This document shows positions 1 to 8,760 of a DNA stretch of 64,000 bases, one piece after another. The first letter of the stretch is position 1; each line of letters opens with the position of its first letter. The stretch comes from Streptomyces sp. WM6378 (GTDB lineage: Bacteria; Actinomycetota; Actinomycetes; Streptomycetales; Streptomycetaceae), in the NCBI RefSeq assembly GCF_001279695.1, contig NZ_LGDD01000307.1, forward strand, positions 1-64,000. The letters are read 5' to 3'. The position numbers and the translations under genes are program-made. The notes under the pieces are model-generated. The model was not told the origin of the DNA. It saw only the letters and a list, made by a program, of their open reading frames with translations, and did no database searches.

Positions 1-126
1 GGCGGGGGCGTCATAGCCGGGGGCGGCGGGGGCGTCGTAGCCGTCGGCGAAGCTGACGCCGACACTGAGGGCGGACAGCCCCGTAACCGCTGCGACTACG
101 ACGGCAGCGCGCTGAAACTTGCGCAT
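1..126 (-). CDS. Small secreted protein, N-terminal part (runs off the window edge)
   Basis: The ATG at 126 is preceded by GGAAAGG at a good distance and opens a typical Sec signal peptide (MRKFQRAAVVVAAVTGLSAL), followed by the start of a Gly/Asp/Ala/Pro mature part that repeats GYDAPA. Only 42 residues lie in the window, so the length and C-terminus are unknown. The family is not recognised. An AT-rich stretch upstream is a likely promoter. Short secreted proteins of this style are common in Streptomyces, but no function can be given. Confidence 0.6.
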   Translation of the reverse strand, partial: MRKFQRAAVVVAAVTGLSALSVGVSFADGYDAPAAPGYDAPA

Positions 127-149
127 GGTTTGGCCCTTTCCTACCTGGG

Positions 150-215
150 CGCGAAGCCCTGGGTTGATTGCTCAGCGTGAAGATATATATAAAAATCGCG
201 GCAATCTGGGACCTT
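150..215 (-). promoter_or_regulatory. Likely promoter of the small secreted protein
   Basis: On the minus strand an A/T run containing TATATATA (about 182-195) stands out in otherwise GC-rich DNA. It lies about 60 bases upstream of the start codon at 126 and could be the -10 region. No clear -35 was assigned. The rest of 127-433 holds no supported gene. Confidence 0.4.
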
Positions 216-433
216 TGCCCTGCCATGTGTCGTGTCGGCTCAGACGAGACACCCCTCGACCCTTGTCATGTGTGGTGAGGCGGATGTCGACTCAACATGG
301 GCCGAGGTACGCCGAGTTGAGTCGTTCCGGACGGTTTTCCGGGAGATCGCCGGGCTGTCGATTCCGTAGGATCAAGCGGCCGCAGGGTGGCCGAACGGCG
401 ATGGCAGGCCCGGCGAGGGCTTGGGCTCAGGGG

Positions 434-1345
434 TTACAACTGCGCGATGTCGTGCGGGCGAGCGCGGACCGGCGTGGCCGAGTCGGTCGGTGCGCCGTTG
501 GGCCGCTGGGGCCGGCCGGTGCGCCGGTCCACCGGTGCGGGCAGCGGGGCCAGTGGGTGACTGCGGACGTGCCAGGTCTGGTACGCCGTCAGGACGACGA
601 GCAGGCCGCACAGAGCCGCGGTTCCGCCCACGGTGCCCCAGCCCAGGCCGCCCTGCGCAACCGACTTGGTCAGCGAGTCGCCGCCCGCCGCGCCCAAGGG
701 GCGGGTGAGGACGAAGGCCAGCCAGAACAGGACGGTTCCGTTGATGGTGGTGAGGTAGTGCGCGGCCACGATCAGCAGCATGATGCCCGCGATGACCAGG
801 AAGGCGCCTCGGAAGCCCAGGCCGGTGTCGTCGGAGAGCCAGTCTCCACTGGAGGTTCCCAGGGTGTTGGAGACGAGGATCGCTGTCCAGTAGAGAATTT
901 CGCCGGTGCGGCTGGAGATGTTCTCCACGTCGTAGGTCTGCCCGGTTCGCAACCACAGGAGGAAGACGAGCACGAGCAGGATGGTCAGGATGACGGCGCC
1001 CCAGGCGTAGCCGACGCCGTCGGGTGCGCTGCCGTGGCCGAAGCCGCGGTTCATGAAGTCGGAGATCTCCGTGCCGACCATGCTCGTCGCCAGCACCACA
1101 GCCCAGTAGAGGGCGGGGTGGAACCGCCGGGCCCGCACCTGGGCCACCACGACGACCAGGAAGAACGCGAGGAAGAGACACGCTGTGGTGACGTAGCCGA
1201 GCCGGAAGGTGATGCCCATGAGGTCCCCGGCGGTCTCGCCCAGCGTCACGGCCACCGTCTTCAACACCCAGAACAGCAATGTCACTTGGGGGAGTTTGCG
1301 CAGCACGTATTTCGGCTCGCGCTGTGACCACGGCTGCTCCAGCAT
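434..1345 (-). CDS. COG4705-type multi-pass membrane protein with four internal repeats
   Basis: About 304 residues, strongly hydrophobic, with roughly eight membrane segments. Four similar Gly-to-Asp motifs recur along the chain (GETAGD, GTEISD, GTSSGD, GAAGGD), each next to a pair of membrane helices, which suggests a fourfold internal duplication. It resembles the uncharacterised COG4705 membrane proteins. Substrate and role are unknown. I chose the ATG at 1345 (protein begins MLEQPWSQ) because GGGAAG lies about 9 bases upstream. The long extension to 1579 is low-complexity and unlike the family. The C-terminal 50 residues are polar and disordered-looking. Confidence 0.6.
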   Translation of the reverse strand: MLEQPWSQREPKYVLRKLPQVTLLFWVLKTVAVTLGETAGDLMGITFRLGYVTTACLFLAFFLVVVVAQVRARRFHPALYWAVVLATSMVGTEISDFMNRGFGHGSAPDGVGYAWGAVILTILLVLVFLLWLRTGQTYDVENISSRTGEILYWTAILVSNTLGTSSGDWLSDDTGLGFRGAFLVIAGIMLLIVAAHYLTTINGTVLFWLAFVLTRPLGAAGGDSLTKSVAQGGLGWGTVGGTAALCGLLVVLTAYQTWHVRSHPLAPLPAPVDRRTGRPQRPNGAPTDSATPVRARPHDIAQL

Positions 1346-1741
1346 CTGCACGGTCTTCCCACTTCCGATCGCCACGCTTTCCCGGGCCTGCCCGCTGCGG
1401 CTCGCGCCGGGCTCAGGCGTGCAGCCATAGTGCCAACCCGGACGCCCCGACAGCCCGTTACCGCCCCACCGCGACCGATCGTCACTCGAAGGTGCTATCC
1501 GTCTGCCGTGCCCGTTGCCACCGCGTGCCTGATAGCCCCGACTGACGCTGGACGCCGACGGCTGAAGAGGGCTGTTCATAGCAACAGGACACCGACCCCA
1601 TCGGCCATGCGCCCGCGCCGTTCACACCGGTCTCCGCCGCCTGACGCGCGCTCGCCGAGGATGCGGCCAAGCCTTGGCAGCGCCGCTTGATTCGGCATCC
1701 GGCAAGATCACGCCAAGCGACATGACTTGCGCAGGGTTGAC
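1346..1741. other. Intergenic stretch without a supported gene
   Basis: About 400 bases between two minus-strand genes. The short reading frames present have Arg/Pro/Ser-rich shadow translations and no convincing ribosome site. It presumably holds the promoter of the membrane-protein gene. Nothing else was recognised. Confidence 0.5.
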
Positions 1742-1753
1742 GAGAGCGCTCTC
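1742..1753. repeat. Palindrome GAGAGCGCTCTC, at a stop codon
   Basis: Perfect copy overlapping the stop codon of the RidA-like gene by two bases. Confidence 0.9.
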
Positions 1754-2162
1754 AGGAATCCAGCACGGCCGCGACGGCCTCGATCTCCACGAGCTGATCG
1801 TCGTAGCCGAGCACGGTGACACCCATCAGGGTGCTGGGAACGTCATGGGCACCGAACGCGTCCCGCACCACCTCCCAGGCGGCCACCAGGTCCTCCTGCC
1901 GGGCCGACGCGACGAGGACCCTGGTGCTGATGACGTCCTGGAGCGAGGCGCCGGCGGCGGCGAGCGCGGTCCGCATGTTTTCGACGGCTTTCGCCGCCTG
2001 GCCTGCGTAGTCCCCGACGGCCGCTGTGGAGCCGTCGTCGTTCAACGGGCACGCGCCGGCCAGAAAGATGAGGCGCGACTCGGCGGGAGCCGTTGCCGCG
2101 TAGGCGTACTCGGCCACGTCGGACAGCGCGGCGGAACGGATCAGGGTGACGGCGCGAACCAC
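1752..2162 (-). CDS. RidA/YjgF-family protein lacking the catalytic arginine
   Basis: 136 residues, the normal length of the trimeric RidA fold, with the family end-motif LVEIEAVAAV. RidA enzymes hydrolyse reactive enamines/imines to ketones and ammonia, using an arginine in a P-x-R-(T/S) segment just before that motif. Here the segment reads VPSTLMGV, so the arginine is absent. This fits the Rid4-7 subgroups, which lack deaminase activity and have other or unknown roles. No operon partner is evident. The stop codon lies within a copy of the iterated palindrome. Confidence 0.8.
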   Translation of the reverse strand: MVRAVTLIRSAALSDVAEYAYAATAPAESRLIFLAGACPLNDDGSTAAVGDYAGQAAKAVENMRTALAAAGASLQDVISTRVLVASARQEDLVAAWEVVRDAFGAHDVPSTLMGVTVLGYDDQLVEIEAVAAVLDS

Positions 2163-2541
2163 GGTCGTCGGGTCCTTTCACACGGGGCGGGAAGCGCGGC
2201 CATCCTGCCAGCGCCCCAGCCTCTCCCGCCTCCGCTTTTCGCCGCCAACCTCTTTGCGCAGGCTCGGAGATCGGTTGGTCGGCAACGAATTTCCCTCCGC
2301 CTGTCACACCCTCCCGCCCTGCCGTGTCAGTGCGGTGAGACGCAGCAGCACCGATACGGACACCACCCTTCGCTGCGCCAGCGCGGCCACGGACAGCGCG
2401 ACAATGGCTGAGCGACCAGTAGGGGCCGCGCACCGGCCAGTCTGCGGGCACAGCAGAAGCGCCGCTGGCGTGCGGGGTGAGCGGACACCTTCCCGCATGC
2501 CGGCGGCGCCAATGCTGAGCCCAACTACCCTTCCTCCAGGC
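2163..2541. other. Intergenic stretch without a supported gene
   Basis: About 380 bases between the end of the PQQ dehydrogenase gene and the start of the RidA-like gene, both on the minus strand. No coding frame with a credible start and no obvious terminator hairpin was found. Confidence 0.5.
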
Positions 2542-4623
2542 CTACTTGACCAGCACCTTGAAGATCTTGTCCGAGCCGGCTCCCCCCGTCCCGTTGTTGT
2601 CACCGTTGGTGGTCGAGAGCCAGAACGCGTCCTCCCCCGGCACCTTGGTGACCGTACGCAGCCGCCCGTACGAGCCCACGTAGTACGCCGTCGGGGTACC
2701 CACGTTCTCCGTGTCGCCCGTGATCGGGATGCGCCACAGCCGCTCGCCCTTGAGGGCCGCCATGTACACGACGTTGCGGACGATGGCGATGCCGCTGGGC
2801 GAGGCCTGGCCGGTGGGCCAGCTGGCCTTCGGGTTGGTCATTCCGGCCGTGCTGCAGGGGCCCTCACACGTCGGCCAGCCGTAGTTGGCACCCGGCTTGA
2901 TGAGGTTCAGCTCGTCCTTCTTGCTGTCGCCGAACTCGGCCTCCCACAAGCGGCCGTTGCGGTCGAACGCGAGGCCCTGCGGATTGCGGTGCCCGTAGCT
3001 GTAGACGTAGTTGTTGAACGGGTTGCCCGGGGCCGGCTTGCCGTCCGTGGTCATGCGCAGGATCTTGCCGTTGAGTGAGTTCTTGTCCTGGGCGAGGTCG
3101 GGTGTCTGGGCCTCGCCGGTCGAGGCGTACAGGTAGCCGTCGGGACCGAAGGCGAGCCGTCCGCCGTTGTGGTACCTGTTCTTCTTGATCCCCTGGAGCA
3201 GCACGGTGTAGTTGCTGAGAGCGCTCCCGTTGTACGTCATGCGCACGACGCGGTTGCCTTCCGCCGCGGTGTGCATGAAGTACACATAGTGGTTCGTGGC
3301 CCACTTGGGGTCGACGGCGACGCCGAGCAGACCGCCCTCACCGTCGGTGGTGACCGCGTTGGGAACGCTTCCCACCTGCGTCTTGGTCCCGTTCGGTGTC
3401 ACCTTGTACACCTTGAAGCTGTCCCGCTCGGTGACCAGGGCGCTGGAGTTGTCCGGCATCCAGTAAGTGCCCCACGGAATGGTCCAGTCGATGGACAGCG
3501 TGGTGATCGAGGACGGGACTCCGCCGTCGGTCTGACAGGTGGCCGTGGTGAAGGAGACAGCGTTGCTGGCCGGGGATACGTTGCCGCCCGCGTCCTTGGC
3601 GACGACGGTCAGCGAGTACGGGCTGTCGCAGGCCAGGCCGGTCAGGGTGGTGCTGGTGCCGGGCGGGTTGCCGGTGACCGCCTTGTAGACGTTGTCGCCA
3701 CTGCGCACCTCGTAGGAGGTGACACCCTTGTCGTCGGTGGAGGCACCCCAGTTCAGGTCCACGCTGTTGGCGGTGACATGGGACGAGGTGAGGGTTCCGG
3801 GTTTGGTGGGCGGATTGGTGTCGGTGCTGGGCGGCGTGGTGCAGTCGATCGCGGGGCTGGCCTGTGAGACGTTGCCGGCCGCGTCGCGGGCGAGCACCGT
3901 CAGGTTATACGTGGTGTTGGGGGTGAGCCCGGTGAGGTGGTCGGAGGTGAGGGTCCCGTCCACCTCATTGATCTTGTTGCCGTGCTCGTAGACGTCGTAC
4001 TTCGCGACGCCCACGTTGTCGGTGGAGGCGCCCCAGCTCAGCGTGAGAGCGCTCTCAGTGACCGCCGAGCAGGTGGGTGTGCCGGGCCGGGTGGGGGCCT
4101 GGGTGTCGCCGCCCGATGCCCCGCTGAAGTCGACGTAGTCGATGTTGGCGAGGCCGTCGGCGGTGGTCGAGGCGAGGCGGATCTTGTTACTGCCCGCCTT
4201 GACCGCCACCGTGAGGGTGGAGTCGGCCCACGTGTCCCAATTCGCCGTTGCGTCGAAGGCTCGCGCGACGGACACGACGGCGCCATTGACCGACACGTCG
4301 GCGGGACGGTTGGCGCCGGTGCCGTTCGCGTAGCGGATGTCGATGGTCGCGTTACCCGCGGCGGCCACGTTGACGGTGACCTCGACGTAGGCGCCGACCG
4401 CGTTGTTGGAGTTGACGAATCCGGTGCCGGAGTAGTTCTTGTGGTTGGTGTCGACGGTACTGCCGGTCGAGCGGGTGCCGCTCTCGGCCTCGTAGCGGGT
4501 GGACGCGGCGGAGGCCGGCTGCGGCGCCGCCTGCACCAGGCCGGCGCAGAGCAGCAGCACGGCAGCTGCCGCCGCCTTCCGGGCCCGGCCTCTCGCAGGG
4601 CGTGGGGGTGTTGCGAGACGCAT
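2542..4623 (-). CDS. Secreted CBM35/6-FN3-FN3-PQQ-dependent sugar dehydrogenase
   Basis: 693 residues. Order: Sec signal peptide (1-42), CBM6/35-like carbohydrate-binding module beginning YEAESG (about 43-155), two fibronectin-III domains (about 160-250 and 255-345), then a six-bladed propeller of the soluble glucose/aldose dehydrogenase family (about 360-693). PQQ and active-site landmarks are visible: GLLGVAVDP, YHNGGRLAFGPDG with the catalytic His, and YGHRNPQGL with the conserved Arg. These enzymes oxidise sugars at C1 using bound PQQ; the fused binding module and AA12-like architecture point to oxidation of polysaccharide ends or released sugars outside the cell. The ATG at 4623 follows GGAGG and lies 11 bases after the GH8 gene, so they are co-transcribed. 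PQQ biosynthesis genes lie about 10 kb upstream on the same strand. A palindrome copy lies in the first FN3 domain. Confidence 0.88.
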   Translation of the reverse strand: MRLATPPRPARGRARKAAAAAVLLLCAGLVQAAPQPASAASTRYEAESGTRSTGSTVDTNHKNYSGTGFVNSNNAVGAYVEVTVNVAAAGNATIDIRYANGTGANRPADVSVNGAVVSVARAFDATANWDTWADSTLTVAVKAGSNKIRLASTTADGLANIDYVDFSGASGGDTQAPTRPGTPTCSAVTESALTLSWGASTDNVGVAKYDVYEHGNKINEVDGTLTSDHLTGLTPNTTYNLTVLARDAAGNVSQASPAIDCTTPPSTDTNPPTKPGTLTSSHVTANSVDLNWGASTDDKGVTSYEVRSGDNVYKAVTGNPPGTSTTLTGLACDSPYSLTVVAKDAGGNVSPASNAVSFTTATCQTDGGVPSSITTLSIDWTIPWGTYWMPDNSSALVTERDSFKVYKVTPNGTKTQVGSVPNAVTTDGEGGLLGVAVDPKWATNHYVYFMHTAAEGNRVVRMTYNGSALSNYTVLLQGIKKNRYHNGGRLAFGPDGYLYASTGEAQTPDLAQDKNSLNGKILRMTTDGKPAPGNPFNNYVYSYGHRNPQGLAFDRNGRLWEAEFGDSKKDELNLIKPGANYGWPTCEGPCSTAGMTNPKASWPTGQASPSGIAIVRNVVYMAALKGERLWRIPITGDTENVGTPTAYYVGSYGRLRTVTKVPGEDAFWLSTTNGDNNGTGGAGSDKIFKVLVK
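4045..4056. repeat. Palindrome GAGAGCGCTCTC, in coding sequence
   Basis: Perfect copy read as Glu-Ser-Ala-Leu in the first FN3 domain of the PQQ dehydrogenase. A variant ending in CCC lies in the same gene near 3217. Confidence 0.9.
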
Positions 4624-4634
4624 CTGATCCTCCG

Positions 4635-5900
4635 TCAGGAATCTTGCGGTACCCAGTAGTTGCCGGAAGTCACGATCATGGACTGGAGCTGCACGCTGGC
4701 GCCGTAATAGAGCTTCGGGTCCACCGGGGAGGCGGCCAGCTTGCTCCAGAGCGCGTCGAGCCAGGCCTGCGAGCCGGGGTCGGTGAGTGCGGCGACGGCG
4801 AACGGAGCGGTGAACGCCATGTCCTTGCCGCTGTCGAACGCCGTGCCGTTGAGGTGGTACCCGGTGACGATCTTGCCGGGGTCGCCGGCGGTCTTGCTCT
4901 TGATCCAGCCGTTGAGCTTGCGCGCGGAGGCGAGCGAGGCGGAGTCCCCACTGGTCACCGCGTCCGCGCCGATCCGCCACGCGTCGCGGCAGGCGTTCCA
5001 GCCGTAGTCGCCGTCGTTGGCGGATTCGAGCACCTTGCCCGCGGCGGGCTTGGGCGTGCCGTTGGTGTTGACGACGAAGTCGGCCAACAAGCCTGCATTG
5101 GCAGCATACTTGGACTGCTGCGAGGTGATCAGCTTCTGGTGCGCCGTGCGCACGGTGTCCCACGTACCGTCACCAGTCGCCGACTCGAAGGCCCGGAAGT
5201 GGTCGGCCATCCAGTCCGAGGAGCGCGAGATCCAGTAGTGCGACTCGCCCGGGGTCGACCAGTCGCCGAGCAGCATCAGGTGCGTGGTGGGATTCACCTC
5301 GCTCTTCTTGATGGCATTGATGTGCTTGACGGCCAGATCTTTGTAGTCGTACGTCCCCGAGCTGCCCCACTGCTTGTCGGCGAGCAGCAGCCCGTACGCG
5401 ACATCGAGGTCGCCGTCGGTCGCCGAGTCGGAGCCGTCGACGCTCTTGCAGGACTTGTCCTGTTCGGCGGCGAGCAGCCCCGAGTTGTTCGACGAAGGGT
5501 GGGCCAGGACGTACTTGATCATGCCGTCGAAGATCTTCTTGGCATCGTTGTCGGCGCCCGCCATCAGCGCGGTGACCACCATGCCGTACCCCTGCCCCTC
5601 CCCCACATAGGGGTGGTCGGCGTCCGGCGAGAGCGTCTCGTACCAGCCGTTGCCGCAGTCCTGCTTCACGAAAGCGGCCTTCCACGCCTTGTACTTGTCG
5701 ACCACCTGCTGGTCGATCGCGGCCTGACTGCCGGAGGGCTTCAACGTCCCTGCGGCGTATGGGATTTGGTGGCTGCCGAAGGGGACGGCGGGGCCGCTCG
5801 GCGCGGCGGCCGCGTACGGCGCTGCCGTCAGGGCGCCCGCCATGAGACCTGCCGTCGCGACGAGGGCTGAGAGCGCTCTCCTGCACTGCTGATGCGTCAT
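4635..5900 (-). CDS. Secreted GH8 family glycoside hydrolase (endoglucanase/chitosanase type)
   Basis: 421 residues with a Sec signal peptide of about 33 residues. GH8 landmarks are clear: VGEGQGYGM carries the general-acid Glu and ATDGDLDVAYGLL the conserved Asp. GH8 enzymes are inverting endo-hydrolases of beta-1,4-glucan, chitosan, lichenan or xylan; the substrate cannot be fixed from the sequence. The gene lies 11 bases downstream of the GH18 gene and 11 bases upstream of the PQQ dehydrogenase, so the three form an operon. A perfect iterated palindrome falls in codons 7-11, inside the signal peptide (RRALSA). Confidence 0.88.
   Translation of the reverse strand: MTHQQCRRALSALVATAGLMAGALTAAPYAAAAPSGPAVPFGSHQIPYAAGTLKPSGSQAAIDQQVVDKYKAWKAAFVKQDCGNGWYETLSPDADHPYVGEGQGYGMVVTALMAGADNDAKKIFDGMIKYVLAHPSSNNSGLLAAEQDKSCKSVDGSDSATDGDLDVAYGLLLADKQWGSSGTYDYKDLAVKHINAIKKSEVNPTTHLMLLGDWSTPGESHYWISRSSDWMADHFRAFESATGDGTWDTVRTAHQKLITSQQSKYAANAGLLADFVVNTNGTPKPAAGKVLESANDGDYGWNACRDAWRIGADAVTSGDSASLASARKLNGWIKSKTAGDPGKIVTGYHLNGTAFDSGKDMAFTAPFAVAALTDPGSQAWLDALWSKLAASPVDPKLYYGASVQLQSMIVTSGNYWVPQDS
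5869..5880. repeat. Palindrome GAGAGCGCTCTC, near a start codon
   Basis: Perfect copy beginning 20 bases inside the GH8 coding region, in its signal-peptide codons. Confidence 0.9.
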
Positions 5901-5912
5901 GTCGGCCCGCCC

Positions 5913-6929
5913 TCAGCCCGCGTACTGGGAGACGATTTTGGTGAAGGCGTACGGGGACTGGCCGACCCCGCTGCACGAACTCCCGGCATCCCCGCCCGAG
6001 CCGCACTGCCGGTCCCGGTTGACCGCCCAGAAGGTGAAGCGCGCTATGTGGTGCTGCTTGGCGTAGCCGAGGATGGTCTGGAAGTCGCCGGTGGTGACGG
6101 TCTCGTCGGACTCATCGGTCTTGCCGTTCATGGAGGAGACGCCGATGTGCCGGTAGGCGGCGTCGTCGCTGTAGCCGTAGGCACTCTTCACCGCGGCCTT
6201 CAAACCTTCGAGAGCGCTCTCCGTGGCCGAGCCCATGGTGCCGCTGTGGCCTTCGAAGTCGAACGGCATGATCGTCCAGCCGTCGTTGGCGAGCCCGGCG
6301 GCCGCCCCCTTCTTGATGAGGTCCTTGCCGTTGGCGTCGGGCCCGCTCGGGGCCGTCCCCATGGTCACGTACGTGACGATGCCGGGGTTGTTGGTCTTGA
6401 CGATCTTCAGCGCGCTCACCACGCGCTGCCGCACGGTGGCGTTCGAGAACTCGGTGGCCTCGATGTCGATGTCCAGCGCCTTCAGGTGGTACGCGTTGAT
6501 CACCTTCTGGTACGCGCCGGCGAGCGCCGAGGCGCTGGAGCACTTCTCGCCGAGCTTGTTGCCGCTCCAGCCGCCGACCGAGACGACCACGTCGCCGCCC
6601 GCGCCGCGAATGGACTTGATCGCGCTCTCGTCGGAGCCGCCGGTCAGCGCGCGCGAGCCGTCCCACTTCGGGTTGCAGCCGCCGTCGGACAGGATGAAGG
6701 CCAGCGTGAACCACTTGACACCGGTCGCAGCCATGACGTCGGTGGGCTTCTGCGGATTGCCCCAGCCGAGGTACTCGTACGGGGCGACGGCCATGGCGCC
6801 CGAGGCGGCGGCCGCCTGCGGGGCATCCGTCGCGTTGGCCTGGGGGACGGCGGCGATCAGCGGCAGGAGCAGACAGCCGGCGCCGGCGAGGGCCGCGGCG
6901 AGACGGTTTGGAGGTACGGGAGCGTGCAC
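5913..6929 (-). CDS. Secreted GH18 chitinase-like hydrolase
   Basis: About 338 residues with an N-terminal signal peptide. The GH18 catalytic signature DxDxE is present as LDIDIE, with VVSVGGW before it and FTFWAVNRD near the end, all typical of bacterial GH18 chitinases. The enzyme would cleave beta-1,4-N-acetylglucosamine linkages in chitin or related glycans using substrate-assisted catalysis. I prefer the GTG at 6929 because GGAAGGA lies just upstream; the ATG at 6944 has no comparable site. First gene of a GH18-GH8-PQQ dehydrogenase operon; the 350-base upstream gap holds an inverted repeat that may be its operator. Chitinase versus endo-N-acetylglucosaminidase is unresolved. Confidence 0.82.
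   Translation of the reverse strand: MHAPVPPNRLAAALAGAGCLLLPLIAAVPQANATDAPQAAAASGAMAVAPYEYLGWGNPQKPTDVMAATGVKWFTLAFILSDGGCNPKWDGSRALTGGSDESAIKSIRGAGGDVVVSVGGWSGNKLGEKCSSASALAGAYQKVINAYHLKALDIDIEATEFSNATVRQRVVSALKIVKTNNPGIVTYVTMGTAPSGPDANGKDLIKKGAAAGLANDGWTIMPFDFEGHSGTMGSATESALEGLKAAVKSAYGYSDDAAYRHIGVSSMNGKTDESDETVTTGDFQTILGYAKQHHIARFTFWAVNRDRQCGSGGDAGSSCSGVGQSPYAFTKIVSQYAG
6210..6221. repeat. Palindrome GAGAGCGCTCTC, in coding sequence
   Basis: Perfect copy read as Glu-Ser-Ala-Leu inside the GH18 catalytic domain. Confidence 0.9.
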
Positions 6930-7078
6930 GGGGGTTCCTTCCATGGGGCGTACGGGGGCCTGAGGTGCTGGGGGGTCTCTTGAGGGGGGTGCACTCGGGA
7001 CTACTGCGGATCACTGCGGGCTACGGGGCAGCGGAGCCGCTGCGAGAGCAGCGAAAGCCGCCGGGGCACCGCGACCCC

Positions 7079-7097
7079 GTTAGGAAAGCTTCCTAAC
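7079..7097. promoter_or_regulatory. Inverted repeat upstream of the GH18 operon (candidate operator)
   Basis: GTTAGGAA-AGC-TTCCTAAC is a perfect 8-bp inverted repeat with a 3-base centre, about 150 bases upstream of the GH18 start. It is AT-richer than its surroundings. The symmetry and position suit a dimeric repressor site. The regulator is not in the window. Confidence 0.5.
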
Positions 7098-7281
7098 CAT
7101 CACTGCATCGCAGTGCCTGGAGCGCCTGGTGTCAATGACTCGCGCGGGATCAAATCCCTTTCGCAGTACATGAGTTGGGCGTCTGAGGGCAGGCCGGAGC
7201 GGGGTGACGGCCGCCCCCGTCACCCCAGCCCGCTCCGGCAGAAGCCGCCCCCGGCGGCCCTGCCGAAGCCCCAAGGTCCCG

Positions 7282-8760
7282 TCAGCCCCGGTCCGGGTAG
7301 TCCGGGTTCGGGGCGCCGGTGTCCGGCCTCGCCGCGAGCCCTATCTGGCCGGGCGGCGGGTTGAGAGCGCTCTCGGGCTCGTTCCGTACGGCGGTGGACG
7401 TCGTCGGCCGGGCCCGGATGAGGCGGGTCTCGCCCGGGCGCAGACTCGCGCCGTAGGAATCCGCGACAGTGCCGCCGCCCGCTCCCGACCACAGGTCGGT
7501 GACCTTGGCGCTGCCGGAGAAGCCGGCCTGGGACCAGTTCACGCCGACCGTCGCCTTCCCGGACGTACCGGTGTTGAAGAGCGCGAGCACGTAGTCGCCG
7601 TCGGCCTCCCGCTTGCTGAAGACCTGGCCCGGTCCACTGCTGACGATGCGCTTCGCGGCGACGCCGTCCTGGTCGACCGCGAGGACCCGGTCGTTGGTGA
7701 GCATCGCCTTGTCCGTGGCGTTCAGGGCGACGAGGTCGGTGCCGAGCAGGAGCGGGGAGGCCGCCATCGCCCACAGGGTGAGCTGCGAGCGGCGCTGGTC
7801 GGCGGTGAGCCCGGCCTGGTCGCCGTTGCCGATCTCCAGGGAGTCCAGGTCGTTCCAACCGCCGGGGCCCGCGTACCGCGCCCAGTTGGCGGCCGTGTTG
7901 AAGCGGGACGAGACATGTGACCAGTCGGTCAGGGGGTAGCCGCTGCCGTTCGGCCCGGGTCCGCAGTAGCACTCCACGTCACCCTGGGTGCGCCAGCTGT
8001 TCGCGAGTTTGCTCCAGGTGGTGGCGTCGGCGATGGGGAGGTTGTTGGACAGCGCGAAGTTGATCGGCCTGCCGCTGGCGCGCAGCGCCCTGTCCCAGGC
8101 CTGGACATCGGGAATGTCCGCGCTCCCCACCCCGTCGATCTTCAGGTAGTCGACGCCCCACGAAGCGAACTGCTTCGCCCAGGAGTTGACGAACTCCTGG
8201 GACCCCGGCTTGCCGTAGTCGATGTAGTACATGTTCTTGCAGTTGTAGTTCTTCTCGGTCCTCGTCGTGTCGGCGATGTCCTTCGCGTGGTACGACGTGC
8301 CCTCGATCGGGGTGTTCTTGGTGACCGCGTTCTTGGCGATGCCGGGGGTCACATAGAAGCCGAACTTCAGGCCCTTGGCGTGGATGTAGTCCGCCAACGC
8401 CTTGATGCCGGACGGGAACTTGGCGCTGTCGACGGTCCAGCGCCCGTACGAGTCGACGACGAAGCCGTTGGAGTCGCACTTCTGGTAGAAGTCGTCGAGG
8501 TTGACGTAGAGGAAGCCGTGGTCCTTGAGGCCGCTGCCCGCCATCGCGTCGGCCTGCGCCTTGATCTCGGGCTCGGTGGGCGTGCGTCGGACGTACGACC
8601 AACTCGACCACCCCATGGCCGGTTTGACGGACTGTCCGTTGTCCGATGCGGCGGCGTGCTGGGGTGCGGACAAGCCTGCACCCGCGAGGGCCAGGCCGAG
8701 TCCGAGTGCGGCCGCGGAGAGTGCCCTGAGCCTGCCGGGAAGTACTCTGGGGCTGGTCAC
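7282..8760 (-). CDS. Secreted GH27 alpha-galactosidase
   Basis: 492 residues: signal peptide (1-38), GH27 (beta/alpha)8 barrel starting at MGWSSWS, then a small beta domain. The nucleophile Asp is in GVDYLKIDG and the acid/base Asp in the SWRTQGDVECY region. The enzyme releases terminal alpha-galactose (alpha-galactan side chains or galactomannan). The GTG start overlaps the stop of the GH29-like gene (GTGA), indicating translational coupling. The last 35-40 residues after the beta domain are Pro/Gly/Asn-rich, look disordered and include the palindrome-encoded PESALN. Confidence 0.9.
   Translation of the reverse strand: MTSPRVLPGRLRALSAAALGLGLALAGAGLSAPQHAAASDNGQSVKPAMGWSSWSYVRRTPTEPEIKAQADAMAGSGLKDHGFLYVNLDDFYQKCDSNGFVVDSYGRWTVDSAKFPSGIKALADYIHAKGLKFGFYVTPGIAKNAVTKNTPIEGTSYHAKDIADTTRTEKNYNCKNMYYIDYGKPGSQEFVNSWAKQFASWGVDYLKIDGVGSADIPDVQAWDRALRASGRPINFALSNNLPIADATTWSKLANSWRTQGDVECYCGPGPNGSGYPLTDWSHVSSRFNTAANWARYAGPGGWNDLDSLEIGNGDQAGLTADQRRSQLTLWAMAASPLLLGTDLVALNATDKAMLTNDRVLAVDQDGVAAKRIVSSGPGQVFSKREADGDYVLALFNTGTSGKATVGVNWSQAGFSGSAKVTDLWSGAGGGTVADSYGASLRPGETRLIRARPTTSTAVRNEPESALNPPPGQIGLAARPDTGAPNPDYPDRG
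7363..7374. repeat. Palindrome GAGAGCGCTCTC, near a gene end
   Basis: Perfect copy in the disordered C-terminal tail of the GH27 gene. Confidence 0.9.

Noticed and set aside
119..1327. Plus-strand frame of about 400 codons at the window start
   Set aside because: It runs antisense to the membrane protein gene and shows only Arg/Gly/Gln-rich shadow sequence.
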